NCBI RefSeq assembly: GCF_014230315.1
Contig: NZ_JACLAW010000004.1
Location: 186,001-250,000, forward strand
From: Novosphingobium flavum
GTDB lineage: Bacteria > Pseudomonadota > Alphaproteobacteria > Sphingomonadales > Sphingomonadaceae
Length of the DNA stretch: 64,000 nt
Direction: 5' to 3'
How positions within the stretch are numbered: position 1 is the stretch's first letter; each line of letters starts with the position of its first letter. Position numbers and translations under genes: made by a program. Positions 17,107 to 26,489 of the stretch are shown in pieces. The notes beneath the pieces were generated by a model. That model was not told where the DNA came from, made no database searches, and saw nothing but the letters and a program-made list of their open reading frames with translations.

Positions 17107-17430
17107 ATGAGCGAACAAATTGCCTTCACCGGCCCGCTGTGGGTCTGGACCGGCGCCAAGGGTGGGGTGTGGCACTTCGTCACCATCACCGGCGCGGCCG
17201 CTGGCCAGCTTACCGAAACGGCGCTGATGCGCCGGCTTGAGGGCCTCGGGCGGGGCTTCGGCTCGCTCAAGGTCTCGGCCACGATCGGGGGCAGCACGTG
17301 GCAGACCTCGGTTTTCCCGCAGAAGGACGCGGCCGGAAGCACCGGATGGCTGCTCCCGGTCAAGGCCGCCGTGCGCAAGGCGGAAGGGCTCACGGCGGGC
17401 GAGCCCGCCGAACTGGAACTGCGTTTCTAG
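17107..17430 (+). CDS. DUF1905 domain protein
   Basis: Protein of 107 residues beginning MSEQIAFTGPLWVWTGAKGG. The layout (FTGPLWVW, WHFVTI, GFGSLKVSATIGGSTWQTSVFP, LPVKAAVRKAEGL) matches the DUF1905 family, small beta-rich cytoplasmic proteins of unknown function. The ATG at 17107 follows CAGGG. Its stop overlaps the convergent rsh stop by four bases. No operon partner on its strand. Confidence 0.85.
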   Translation: MSEQIAFTGPLWVWTGAKGGVWHFVTITGAAAGQLTETALMRRLEGLGRGFGSLKVSATIGGSTWQTSVFPQKDAAGSTGWLLPVKAAVRKAEGLTAGEPAELELRF

Positions 17431-19520
17431 AGCCGGTCGGCGCTCGCCACGGCCTCGCTTGCCCTGAGGGCCGAGACGATCCGCGTCAGGTGGGCAAGGT
17501 CACTCACCTCGATGTCCACCTCGTAGGTCCCGAAAAGATCGTCACGCTGGAGCATTTCCAGCCGCACGATGTTCGCCCGCGCATTGGCGAAGATCCCGGT
17601 CATCTCGGCCAGGGTGCCGGGACGGTTGTATAGCTCGCAGCGGATCTGGCCGATCGCGCCGGTCGTCCGCTCGCCCCACGACAGGTCGAGCCAGTCGGCA
17701 TCCACCCCGTCGGCCAGCTTCATGCAGTCGATCGCGTGGACCTCCACCCCTTCGCCGGGGCGCCTGAGGCCAACGATGCGGTCGCCCGGCACCGGGTGGC
17801 AGCATTCGCCGAGCTTGAAGGCCACGCCCGGGGTCAGCCCGCGGATCGAGATGGCGCGCTCCTGCTTGGGCCAGTCGTCCGGCTCGGCCAGATTGGCCGC
17901 GCTGCCCGGTACCAGCGCCTCCATCACCGCGCGATCGGACAGCTTGGCCGTGCCGATGGCGACCATCAGGTCTTCCTCGTCCTCAAGGCCCAGCCGGCCC
18001 ACCGCCTCGCGGATCGCCTTCTTGCCCACCCGGGTCGGCAGGCGGCCGGCGATCTCGTCGAACAGCTTGTGGCCGATCGCGGCGATTTCCTCGCGCTCCT
18101 TGGCACGCACGGCGCGGCGGATAGCGGCGCGGGCCTTGCCGGTCACCACGAAGCTCAGCCAGGCCAGCTGGGGCGAGGAGGTCTTGCTCTTGATGATCTC
18201 GACCACGTCGCCATTGCCGAGCGGGGTGCGCAGCGGCATGTGCCGCCCGTTGATCTTGGCCCCCACCGCCATCGAGCCGAGATCGGTGTGGACGGCATAG
18301 GCAAAGTCGATCGGCGTCGCGCCCTTGGGCAGCTGGTGCAGCTGGCCCTTGGGGGTGAAGGCGAAGATCCGGTCCTGGTAGATGGCCATGCGCGTATGCT
18401 CGAGCAGTTCCTCGGCATCGTGGCTGGCATCGACGATTTCGATCAGGTCGCGCAGCCAGCGCGTCTCCCCGTCGGGGCGGATGCCGCCCTGCTTGTAGCT
18501 CCAGTGCGCGGCGAGGCCGAACTCGTTGGTCTCGTGCATGTCGCGGGTGCGGATCTGCACCTCCATGCGCATCGCCTTCTGGAAGATCAGCGAGGTGTGG
18601 AGCGAGCGATAGCCGTTGGATTTCGGGGTAGAAATGTAGTCCTTGAACCGCCCCGGGATCATCTGCCAGGTCCGGTGCAGAACGCCGAGCGCGGCATAGC
18701 ATTCCTCCACCGAGTCGACGACGACGCGGAAGGCCATGATATCGGTGATCTGCTCGAACGAGACGTGCCGCTCGGCCATCTTCTTCCAGATCGAATAGGG
18801 GTGCTTCTCGCGCCCTGAAACCTCGACCCTCAGCCCCGCCTCGGCCAGCGCCTGCTTGATCTGGAGCGCGATCGAGCCGACCTGCCCGCCTTCGGAACTG
18901 CGGATCTGCGCCAGCCGCCCGGTGATCGTGGCATAGGCCTCGGGCTCGATCTGCTCGAAGGCGAGCAGTTGCATCTCGCGCATGTATTCGTACATGCCCA
19001 CCCGCTCGGCCAGCGGAGCATAGATCTCCATCGTCTCGCGGGCGATGCGGCGGCGCTTGTCCTCGCTCTTGATGAAATGGAGCGTGCGCATGTTGTGCAG
19101 GCGGTCGGCCAGCTTGACCAGCAGGACGCGCAGGTCCTCGCTCATCGCCAGCAGGAACTTCCTGAGGTTCTCCGCCGCCCGCTCGCTCTCGGTCATCGCC
19201 TCGATCTTGGAGAGCTTGGTGACCCCGTCGACCAGCCGGGCCACGTCCGGCCCGAACAGCTTGTCGATCTCCTCGATCGTGGCGAGGGTGTCCTCCACCG
19301 TGTCGTGGAGCAAGGCGGTAACGATCGTCTCCTGGTCCAGCTCCAGCTCGGTCATCAGGCCCGCCACTTCCACCGGGTGGGAGAAATAGGGGTCGCCGCT
19401 CGCCCGCTTCTGGCTGCCGTGCTTCTGCACGGTATAGACATAGGCCCGGTTCAGCACCGCCTCATCGGCGTCCGGGGCATAAGCTTTCACACGCTCGACA
19501 AGTTCATACTGGCGCAACAT
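17427..19520 (-). CDS. rsh: Bifunctional (p)ppGpp synthetase/hydrolase
   Basis: RelA/SpoT homologue of 697 residues. The N-terminal HD hydrolase domain carries the HD motif at residues 72-73 (LLHDTVEDT). The synthetase domain has GRFKDYISTPKSNGYRSLHT near residue 290 and LAAHWSYKQG, followed by a TGS domain (FAFTPKGQLHQLPKGATPIDFAYAVHT). A C-terminal ACT domain starts near residue 620. Both catalytic regions look intact, as expected for the single Rsh of alphaproteobacteria, which makes and degrades ppGpp in stringent control. It converges on the DUF1905 gene. Confidence 0.97.
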   Translation of the reverse strand: MLRQYELVERVKAYAPDADEAVLNRAYVYTVQKHGSQKRASGDPYFSHPVEVAGLMTELELDQETIVTALLHDTVEDTLATIEEIDKLFGPDVARLVDGVTKLSKIEAMTESERAAENLRKFLLAMSEDLRVLLVKLADRLHNMRTLHFIKSEDKRRRIARETMEIYAPLAERVGMYEYMREMQLLAFEQIEPEAYATITGRLAQIRSSEGGQVGSIALQIKQALAEAGLRVEVSGREKHPYSIWKKMAERHVSFEQITDIMAFRVVVDSVEECYAALGVLHRTWQMIPGRFKDYISTPKSNGYRSLHTSLIFQKAMRMEVQIRTRDMHETNEFGLAAHWSYKQGGIRPDGETRWLRDLIEIVDASHDAEELLEHTRMAIYQDRIFAFTPKGQLHQLPKGATPIDFAYAVHTDLGSMAVGAKINGRHMPLRTPLGNGDVVEIIKSKTSSPQLAWLSFVVTGKARAAIRRAVRAKEREEIAAIGHKLFDEIAGRLPTRVGKKAIREAVGRLGLEDEEDLMVAIGTAKLSDRAVMEALVPGSAANLAEPDDWPKQERAISIRGLTPGVAFKLGECCHPVPGDRIVGLRRPGEGVEVHAIDCMKLADGVDADWLDLSWGERTTGAIGQIRCELYNRPGTLAEMTGIFANARANIVRLEMLQRDDLFGTYEVDIEVSDLAHLTRIVSALRASEAVASADRL

Positions 19521-19638
19521 CGCTTTCTAGATGGGGTCAAGCACCGGCATAGGGCAAGCACAGTTTTTGCATTTGCAGCAATCGCCTGCCCGCCGGTACA
19601 CGAAAGCGGCGCAGGGGTGATCGGGGGAAAGCAGCGGC

Positions 19639-20925
19639 ATGAGGGAAACCACGCGGCATCGCCTGATCCCGGCGCTGGCAGGCCTTGTCGCCTTCTCGGT
19701 GATGGCGCTGTTGTGGGTCGGCGGGCTGCAGGCGTTGTTCTACGCGGTCGAGACCCAGTGGGGCGTCTGGCCGGGCGACTATCCCTTCAGCGACCTCGCC
19801 GGTGTGCTCAGCGGGATCGAATGCAAGGGCCGGGGGATCGATCCCTATGTCACCAACCCGTGTGACGCCTGGGGCCGCCAGTTCGACTATCCGCCCGCCT
19901 GGCTGTGGCTCTCGGCCCTGCCGGTCACCACCGGTTGGCTCGTGCCCGCCGGGATCGCGCTCGATCTCGCCTTCCTCGCCTCGCTGCTGCTGCTGCCGCC
20001 CGCCCGCACCGCGCAGGGGGCGCGGCTGGTCGCGGCCGGGGTCCTGTCGAGCGTGACCCTGTTCGCGGTCGAGCGGGCCAACAACGACCTCGCGGTATTC
20101 ATCCTCGTCGCCATCGGCGCGGCCCTGCTGTCGCGGCGGCGCCCGGCGCTGCTCGGTTACGCGGCGATCTATCTGGCCGGCCTGCTCAAGTATTTCCCGC
20201 TGGCCGCCATGGCGCTCGCCCTGCGTGAGGCGCCGGGCCGGTTCCTCGCCGTCGCCGCAGCGGCCCTCGCCGTCACCGCGCTGTTCGCCGCCGCGCACCA
20301 TGCCGAGCTGGCCTCGGCGCTGGGCACGATCCCCTTCGGCTCGCCCTTCCGGATGGTCTACGGCGCGGCCAACCTTGGCGGCGGGCTGGTCATGCTCGGC
20401 GCACCGGTGGCCGCCGGTCATGCCGTCACCGTAATCGCCTCGCTCGCCGCCCTTGGGCTCGGCGCGGCCCTGGGCCTGCGCCCGTCCGCCAGCGCCGCGA
20501 TCTCCCCGCTCACCCAGCCCGAACGGGTCTTTGCCCTCGCGGGCGCGGCCATGGTGCTGGGGCCCTTCTTCACCGCCCAGAACATCAATTACCGGGCGGT
20601 CCACATGCTGCTCATGCTGCCGGCTCTGGTCGCCCTGAGAGAAACCGGCGCCGCGCGCCGCTATGCCAGCCTGTGCTGGGTCGCGCTCGCCGTGCTGTGG
20701 ATGGATTTCTTCCGGATCAAGGTGCTGACCCTCGCCTACACCTTCACCGGCCTTGCCCAGCACCTGATCGAGGCGATCCCCGGCTTTCTCCTGCGCGAGG
20801 CGCTGTGGTGGTGGCTGGCGGTCCACACCGTGGCGCTGACCACCGCCCTGCTGCGCGATTGCCCGGTAGCTGGCTGGATCGCCCTTCGGCTCAGGCCCAG
20901 TTCGCTTCCGGTGGCAGGCTCATGA
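19639..20925 (+). CDS. Polytopic membrane protein, GT87/DUF2029-like
   Basis: Protein of 428 residues with about ten hydrophobic helices. The first extracytoplasmic loop holds a short acidic and aromatic region (FSDLAGVLSGIECKGRGIDPYV, then QFDYPPAWLWLS). This layout resembles polyprenol-phosphate-dependent mannosyltransferases of the GT87/DUF2029 type, but no family motif is decisive. It begins 118 bp from the divergent rsh gene. Its last 35 bp overlap the convergent hemF gene. Confidence 0.6.
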   Translation: MRETTRHRLIPALAGLVAFSVMALLWVGGLQALFYAVETQWGVWPGDYPFSDLAGVLSGIECKGRGIDPYVTNPCDAWGRQFDYPPAWLWLSALPVTTGWLVPAGIALDLAFLASLLLLPPARTAQGARLVAAGVLSSVTLFAVERANNDLAVFILVAIGAALLSRRRPALLGYAAIYLAGLLKYFPLAAMALALREAPGRFLAVAAAALAVTALFAAAHHAELASALGTIPFGSPFRMVYGAANLGGGLVMLGAPVAAGHAVTVIASLAALGLGAALGLRPSASAAISPLTQPERVFALAGAAMVLGPFFTAQNINYRAVHMLLMLPALVALRETGAARRYASLCWVALAVLWMDFFRIKVLTLAYTFTGLAQHLIEAIPGFLLREALWWWLAVHTVALTTALLRDCPVAGWIALRLRPSSLPVAGS

Positions 20926-21766
20926 GGATGGCGTCGATATTGCCCCCGGTCTTGAGCCCGAACAGCGTGCCCCGGTCGTAAACGAGGTTGAACTCGGCAT
21001 AGCGCCCGCGCCATTCCAGCTGCTGGCGCTTATCGTCCGGGGTGAAATCCATTCCCATCCGCCGCCGCACCAGCTTGGGGAAGATCGCGAGGAAGGCCCG
21101 GCCCACGTCCTGCGTAAAGGCGAAATTCGCCTCCCAGGCCGCATCGTCCCCGCATTCGAGGTGATCGTAGAAGATCCCGCCCACCCCGCGATGGACCTTG
21201 CGGTGCGGGATGTAGAAATAGTCGTCGGCCCAGGCCTTGTACTTCTCGTAGTAATCCGCGCCGTGGGCATCGCAGGCCGCCCGCATCGCCGCGTGGAACT
21301 CGGCCGTGTCCTCGGCATAGGGCAGGGGCGGGTTGAGGTCGGCCCCGCCGCCGAACCAGGCCTTGGTCGTGGTCAAAAACCGGGTGTTCATGTGCACTGC
21401 GGGCACGTGGGGGTTGGCCATGTGCGCGACCAGGCTGATGCCCGTGGCGGTGAAGCGCGGGTTTTCCGGATCGGCCCCGTTGATCGACCTCGCGAATTCC
21501 GGGCTGAAGCTGCCGTGGACGGTCGAGACGTTGACCCCGACCTTCTCGAACACCTTGCCCTTCATCAGGCCCTGTACGCCGCCGCCAAGATCACCGGCCG
21601 CATCGCCGCTTTCGGCGCCGACGCCGGTGCGCTGCCACGGGGTATAGGCGAAGGCGGCCTCGCTCCCGGCCTCGCGCTCGATCGCCTCGAACTCGGCGCA
21701 GATCGCGTCGCGCAGGCTCTCGAACCAGTCCTTGGCGCGGGCGGTGAAGGGGCTCCAGTCGGTCAT
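20891..21766 (-). CDS. hemF: Oxygen-dependent coproporphyrinogen III oxidase
   Basis: Aerobic HemF of 291 residues, converting coproporphyrinogen III to protoporphyrinogen IX in haem synthesis. Conserved blocks are GGGVQGLMKGKVFEKVGVNVSTVHG, FTATGISLVAHMANPHVPAVHMNTR, WFGGGADLNPPLPY, KVHRGVGGIFYDHL and the C-terminal EWRGRYAEFNLVYDRGTLFGLKTGGN. It is monocistronic, converging with the membrane protein gene and divergent from pdeM. Confidence 0.98.
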   Translation of the reverse strand: MTDWSPFTARAKDWFESLRDAICAEFEAIEREAGSEAAFAYTPWQRTGVGAESGDAAGDLGGGVQGLMKGKVFEKVGVNVSTVHGSFSPEFARSINGADPENPRFTATGISLVAHMANPHVPAVHMNTRFLTTTKAWFGGGADLNPPLPYAEDTAEFHAAMRAACDAHGADYYEKYKAWADDYFYIPHRKVHRGVGGIFYDHLECGDDAAWEANFAFTQDVGRAFLAIFPKLVRRRMGMDFTPDDKRQQLEWRGRYAEFNLVYDRGTLFGLKTGGNIDAILMSLPPEANWA

Positions 21767-21834
21767 TTCGGCTGCCTTGATCGGATCGTCGCAGCGCCCT
21801 TGCCAAGCCCGGGGCCATCCGGCAAGAAAAAGCC

Positions 21835-22515
21835 ATGGTTCCCTTTTCGTTCGCCGGACACGAATTTGCGCTGACCGCCCCTGAAAAGGGCGTCCCGGCG
21901 CTGTTCTGGCCGGCCGAACAGGCCCTGCTCGTGGCCGACCTGCACCTTGAAAAGGCCAGCTGGTTCGCGCGCGGCGGCCAGTTCCTCCCGCCCTACGACA
22001 GCCGCGAGACGCTGGAGCGCGTGGCCCTCGCCATCCGGCAGACCGGAGCGCGGCGGGTCTATTGCCTGGGCGATTCCTTTCATGACAAGGCCGGGCCGGA
22101 CCGGCTCGAGCCGCACGCTGCCGGTATGCTCGATGCGCTGGTCCGGGTGGTGGACTGGGTGTGGATCACCGGCAACCACGATGCCGACATGGCTGTCGCT
22201 GGCGCGCTGGTGGAAGAACTCACCGTGTCGGGCATTCACCTGCGGCACGAGGCGCGGCCGGGCGAGACCGAGCCCGAACTATCGGGGCACTTCCACCCCA
22301 AGCTGCGCCTTACCCTGCGCGGCCGGGCGATCGCCCGGCCCTGCGCGGTGCGCTCGGAACGGCGCATGATCCTGCCGGCCTTCGGCACGCTGACTGGCGG
22401 GATGGACGCGGCCGATCCCGCGATCCTCGGGGCGCTCCAGCCCGCCGGGCGGATCGACGCGGTCCTGCCCGCCGCCGGCAAGCTGGTGCAATACCCCCTC
22501 TGGCGCGCCGCCTGA
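21835..22515 (+). CDS. pdeM: Ligase-associated DNA damage response endonuclease PdeM
   Basis: Calcineurin-like metallophosphoesterase of 226 residues. Metal-binding motifs are VADLHLEKASWFARGG, CLGDSFHD and WITGNHDAD, with HFHPK near residue 152 and the C-terminal LPAFGTLTGGMD block of the PdeM group. Family members accompany bacterial DNA ligase/exonuclease repair cassettes; those partner genes are not in this window, so it is an isolated member. It starts 68 bp from the divergent hemF. Confidence 0.88.
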   Translation: MVPFSFAGHEFALTAPEKGVPALFWPAEQALLVADLHLEKASWFARGGQFLPPYDSRETLERVALAIRQTGARRVYCLGDSFHDKAGPDRLEPHAAGMLDALVRVVDWVWITGNHDADMAVAGALVEELTVSGIHLRHEARPGETEPELSGHFHPKLRLTLRGRAIARPCAVRSERRMILPAFGTLTGGMDAADPAILGALQPAGRIDAVLPAAGKLVQYPLWRAA

Positions 22516-22617
22516 ACCGCGCGCCTCGCGCACGGTTTTTGCGGGATCTTGCCGCCGCGACCGCGACAAAAATCGGAAGCGCAACATTTTCGGCTTGCGC
22601 CTGCTCCACTGCCACAG

Positions 22618-22639
22618 GCTATATACAACGGTATATAGC
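22618..22639. promoter_or_regulatory. ModE-box-like palindrome before the second TonB receptor
   Basis: Perfect 9-bp inverted repeat: GCTATATAC (22618-22626), spacer AACG, then its exact complement (22631-22639). Written as GCTATATA-N6-TATATAGC it matches the enterobacterial ModE consensus of CGCTATATA and TATATAACG separated by 6-7 bases. The left arm lies where a -10 element would be (TTGCGC at 22595 as -35). It is 64 bp upstream of the receptor start, and the receptor is followed by modBC. Confidence 0.75.
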
Positions 22640-22702
22640 ACTCGATGAGGCGAGTTTGGCCCCGATCCGGCCAGGCGGGTGCAGAGGCAAGCAGGGGTTT
22701 CA

Positions 22703-25072
22703 GTGATCAAGACATTGGTGTGCCTGTCGGCCGTGGCAGGGGCCTTGGCCGTACTGTCTGTGCCGGCACGGGCCGAGGAGGCCCGGCCCGCCGCCCCTGC
22801 GGCGGAGGCGGATGGTGGGGGCAGAGGCCTGGACCTCGTCGTCACCGCGCGGCGGCGCGAGGAAAGCGCCGAGACCGTGCCGCTTGCCATGACCGTGGTC
22901 GGCACAGACAGCCTGACGCGCACCTATACGGTCAACACCGCCGGGCTTAGCCAGCTGGTGCCGACGCTCAATTATTCCTCGCCCAATCCGCGCAACACCT
23001 CCTACACGATCCGCGGCCTCGGCAGCAGCGTGCTGGCGATCAGCTCGGCCAATGACGGTCTGGAGCCGGGGGTCGGCTACTATGTCGATCAGGTCTATCA
23101 CGCCCGCAATGCCACGGCCGCCTTCGACTTTGCCGATGTCGATCAGGTCGAGGTCCTGCGCGGGCCGCAAGGCACCCTGTTCGGCAAGAATACCACGGCC
23201 GGGGTGATCCAGGTCACGACCAGGGCGCCGGAGTTCGTCTTTGGCGCGAATGCCGAAGTCTCGGCCGGCAATGCCGGTTTCCTCCAGGCCAAGGCCAGCG
23301 TCACCGGGCCTCTGGTGGACGACACGCTCGCCTTCCGCCTCTCCGGGCAGGATTCGAAGCGCGGCGGGGTGATCTACAACACGCGTTTGGGTCGCTGGCA
23401 GAACGGGGTGGAAACCCGCACCCTGCGCGGCCAGCTGCTGTTCAGGAGCGGGGCGGACTTCAGCTTCCGCCTGATCGGTGACTGGGCCGATTTCCGGGGC
23501 GAATGCTGCACCCAGGTCTATGTCCGCGTCGCGCCCACGCTCAAGCCCGCGGCGCAGCAATATGCCGCCCTCGCCGCCGGGCAGAACTACACCGTGCCCA
23601 GCACCAACCCCTATGACCGTCTGACCGACATCGACGCCCGCCTCAACGTCGCAACCAGCGAGGGCGGCGTTTCGGGCATTGCCGAATGGCACGCCGGCAG
23701 TGCGACGCTGACCTCGGTCTCGGCCTGGCGCTTCTGGAACTGGATGGTGGACAATGACCGCGACTACAGCGGCCTCGCCATCCAGACCACCCAGCGCATC
23801 CCCTCGCGGCACGACCAGTTCAGCCAGGAACTGCGCATCGCCTCCAATGGCAAGCAGCGCCTCGAATATGTCGGCGGGCTCTATTTCCTCACCCAGAAGA
23901 TCACCGGCCGGCCGACCTCGATCTACGGTCCGCTCGCCACCTACTGGCTGCTGGCGCCGAGCGCGACCCGCACCTCGGCCCTGCTCGATGGCTACGGCAG
24001 CGTGGGGGATACCCGCTTCACCGCCGAGACGATCGGCGTGTTCGGCGAGGTGACATGGCACCTCCTGCCGCGCCTCGCCGCGACCGGGGGCCTGCGCAAC
24101 ACTTACGAGAGCAAGGACGGCAGTTACCTCTCGGTCACCTCCGGCGGGCTCGCGGGAACCACGGCGCTCGCCAACGACCAGCAGTCGATCCTGCGCGCCC
24201 AATCCTATACGGCCTCGGTGAGCGATGGCAGCCTGTCTGGCCGCGCCAACCTCGCCTGGACCCTGCGGGACGGGGTTATGGCCTATGTCAGCTATGCGAA
24301 GGCCGCGAAGTCGGGCGGGATCAACATGTCCGGCCTGCCGGTCGACAGCACCGGGGCCCCGGTGCAGGGCACGGCCGTGGTCCGGCCCGAGCGCAACACC
24401 ACCTGGGAAGCCGGGCTCAAGACCCAGCTGCTGAACAAGGCGCTGACCTTCAACATCGACGCTTACCATGTCGCCGTGACCGACTATCAGGCCAATGTGG
24501 TCGATACCGTCGCCCCGGCGGCGCTCAGGGCCTATCTCGCCAATATCCCCAAGGTGGTGGTCAAGGGCGTGGAGATCGACGCGGCGCTGGCGCTGGGCAC
24601 ACGGTTCACCCTGCGCGCGGCCGGGTCGTGGGCCCATGGCCGCTATGCCGACTATCCCAAGGGCCCCTGTCCGATCGAGCAGATCGGCTCGGGTACGGCG
24701 AGTTGCAACCTCACCGGCAAGGCACTGTCGGGCCTGCCGGAATGGTCGGGCTCGCTTGGCGGACAATATGCCGCGCCCCTGCCGCTGGCCGGGCATTCGG
24801 GCTCGCTGGTGCTCAATGCCGATGTCTCTGCGCGGACCAGCACCTATGCCGATGCCTCGGCCTCGGCTTACATGATCATCGCCGGCTACAGCGTGGTCAA
24901 CGCCTCGATCGGCTGGCGGGGCGAGCGGGTCGAGATCGACCTGTTCGCGCGCAACTTGTTCAACCGTAACTACATGCAGAACCTCACCGCGCAGACCGGC
25001 AACAGTGGCCTGATCGTCGGCACTCCCGGCGATCCGCGGATTATTGGGGTGACCCTGCGCATGCACACCTGA
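22703..25072 (+). CDS. TonB-dependent receptor linked to molybdate transport
   Basis: Outer-membrane receptor of 789 residues. The GTG at 22703 is preferred because it gives a compact signal peptide (VIKTLVCLSAVAGALAVLS, cleavage near ARA-EE) with AGGGG six bases upstream; an earlier GTG at 22679 adds eight residues. The plug has LDLVVTARRREESAETVPLAM and VEVLRGPQGTLFGKNTTAGVIQ near residue 148. The barrel ends TLRMHT rather than in the usual terminal aromatic. It is preceded by a ModE-box-like palindrome and followed 83 bp later by modBC, so an oxyanion or chelated molybdenum ligand is inferred. Confidence 0.9.
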   Translation: MIKTLVCLSAVAGALAVLSVPARAEEARPAAPAAEADGGGRGLDLVVTARRREESAETVPLAMTVVGTDSLTRTYTVNTAGLSQLVPTLNYSSPNPRNTSYTIRGLGSSVLAISSANDGLEPGVGYYVDQVYHARNATAAFDFADVDQVEVLRGPQGTLFGKNTTAGVIQVTTRAPEFVFGANAEVSAGNAGFLQAKASVTGPLVDDTLAFRLSGQDSKRGGVIYNTRLGRWQNGVETRTLRGQLLFRSGADFSFRLIGDWADFRGECCTQVYVRVAPTLKPAAQQYAALAAGQNYTVPSTNPYDRLTDIDARLNVATSEGGVSGIAEWHAGSATLTSVSAWRFWNWMVDNDRDYSGLAIQTTQRIPSRHDQFSQELRIASNGKQRLEYVGGLYFLTQKITGRPTSIYGPLATYWLLAPSATRTSALLDGYGSVGDTRFTAETIGVFGEVTWHLLPRLAATGGLRNTYESKDGSYLSVTSGGLAGTTALANDQQSILRAQSYTASVSDGSLSGRANLAWTLRDGVMAYVSYAKAAKSGGINMSGLPVDSTGAPVQGTAVVRPERNTTWEAGLKTQLLNKALTFNIDAYHVAVTDYQANVVDTVAPAALRAYLANIPKVVVKGVEIDAALALGTRFTLRAAGSWAHGRYADYPKGPCPIEQIGSGTASCNLTGKALSGLPEWSGSLGGQYAAPLPLAGHSGSLVLNADVSARTSTYADASASAYMIIAGYSVVNASIGWRGERVEIDLFARNLFNRNYMQNLTAQTGNSGLIVGTPGDPRIIGVTLRMHT

Positions 25073-25155
25073 TCGGTGCAAGGCGTTGTGCCGCGCCGCA
25101 CAGGCCATATAAACGGGCAGCCCGCGCGGGGCGGGCGGAAAGAACGGCAGTCTGG

Positions 25156-25866
25156 ATGACCATGGGGCTGAGCAGCGAGGAATGGGAGATCGTCTTGCTC
25201 TCCCTCAGGGTGAGCGCCCTGGCCATCGGCCTGACGCTGCCTTTCGCCTTTGCCCTCGCCTGGCTGCTGGCGCGGGTGCGCTTTCCAGGCAAGGTCCTGC
25301 TTGACGCGCTGGTCCACCTGCCGCTGGTCGTGCCCCCGGTGGTCACCGGCTGGCTGCTCCTGCTCGCCTTCGGCCCCAACGGCCCGATCGGCCGCCCGCT
25401 GGAGGCGGCGTTCGGCTTCAGCGTGATGTTCCGCTGGACCGGGGCGGCGCTGGCCAGCGCGGTCATGGCCCTGCCGCTGATGGTGCGGGTGATCCGCCTT
25501 TCGCTGGAAGCCGTCGACCGGCGGCTGGAAGTGGCCGCGCGCACGCTCGGCGCCGGGCCGTGGCGCACTTTCACCGCGATCACCCTGCCGCTCTCGCTGC
25601 CCGGCGTCCTCGCCGGGGTCGTCCTCGGCTTCGCCCGCTCGCTCGGCGAATTCGGGGCGACGATCACCTTCGTCTCCAACATCCCCGGCGAAACCCAGAC
25701 CCTGCCGCTGGCGATCTATGCCGCCCTGCAGGTGCCGGGGGCCGACAGCGCCGTGGCGCGGCTGGCCGGCCTCTCGGTCCTGCTCTCGATCATGGCGCTG
25801 GTCGCCTCGGAATGGCTCGTCCGGCGCGGCGCTGCGGGCGAGGTCAGGGCGCGCCATGCCCTTTGA
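25156..25866 (+). CDS. modB: Molybdate ABC transporter permease
   Basis: Inner-membrane permease of 236 residues with about five or six helices and the ModB/CysT signature near the C-terminus: AARTLGAGPWRTFTAITLPLS, then RSLGEFGATITFVSNIPGET and TLPLAIYAALQ. The ATG at 25156 and another at 25162 are both possible. Its last 11 bp overlap the start of modC. No ModA-type periplasmic binding protein is encoded beside it, which is unusual for this transporter. Confidence 0.94.
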   Translation: MTMGLSSEEWEIVLLSLRVSALAIGLTLPFAFALAWLLARVRFPGKVLLDALVHLPLVVPPVVTGWLLLLAFGPNGPIGRPLEAAFGFSVMFRWTGAALASAVMALPLMVRVIRLSLEAVDRRLEVAARTLGAGPWRTFTAITLPLSLPGVLAGVVLGFARSLGEFGATITFVSNIPGETQTLPLAIYAALQVPGADSAVARLAGLSVLLSIMALVASEWLVRRGAAGEVRARHAL

Positions 25867-26479
25867 CGTCGACCTGACCCTGCGCCGCGGCGGCAAGACC
25901 ATCGCCGCGCGCTTTTCCGGCGGGGAGGGGATCACCGCCCTGTTCGGCCCCTCGGGCGCGGGCAAGACCAGCGTGCTCGACATGGTGGCCGGGCTGGTCC
26001 GCCCCGACGCCGGGCGGATCGTCGTGGGGGGCGAAGTCCTGTTCGATTCCGCCAAGGGCGTGAACCTCCCGCCCGAGCGCCGCCGCTGCGGCTACGTGTT
26101 TCAGGACCTGCGCTTGTTTCCCCACCGCAAGGTGCGTGACAACCTGCTGTTCGGCTGGCGGCTGGCGCGGCCCGAGGCACGTTGGCTCTCGCTTGGCGAT
26201 GCGGTCGATTTCCTCGGCATCGCGCATCTGCTCGACCGCGCCCCGGCCAGCCTGTCGGGCGGGGAAGCGCAGCGCGTGGCGATCGGCCGGGCGCTGCTGT
26301 CCGGCCCCGCTTTCCTGGCGATGGATGAGCCGCTGTCCTCGCTCGATCATTCCCGGCGCGAGGAAATCCTGCGGCTGGTGACGCGCATCCGTGACGAACT
26401 GCGCCTGCCGATCCTCTATGTCAGCCACGATCCGGCGGAGATCGACCGGCTCGAGGCGACGGTGATCCGGCTCGATTGA
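25856..26479 (+). CDS. modC: Molybdate ABC transporter ATPase, short form
   Basis: ABC ATPase of 207 residues with Walker A GPSGAGKTS, the Q-loop in GYVFQDLRLFPH, the signature LSGGEAQRVAIGRALL, Walker B AFLAMDEPLSSLD and the switch His in YVSHDP. Ordinary ModC is about 350 residues and carries a C-terminal MOP domain that binds molybdate. Here the protein stops just after the ATPase fold, so that sensing domain is absent. It begins inside the end of modB and is translationally coupled to it. Confidence 0.93.
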   Translation: MPFDVDLTLRRGGKTIAARFSGGEGITALFGPSGAGKTSVLDMVAGLVRPDAGRIVVGGEVLFDSAKGVNLPPERRRCGYVFQDLRLFPHRKVRDNLLFGWRLARPEARWLSLGDAVDFLGIAHLLDRAPASLSGGEAQRVAIGRALLSGPAFLAMDEPLSSLDHSRREEILRLVTRIRDELRLPILYVSHDPAEIDRLEATVIRLD

Positions 26480-26489
26480 GCGCCGCCGC

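Noticed and set aside
22700..25108. An 802-residue open frame antisense to the second TonB receptor
   Set aside because: Shadow frame from high-GC coding DNA; composition is rich in Gly, Arg, Asp and His with no domain, and the plus-strand receptor is unmistakable.
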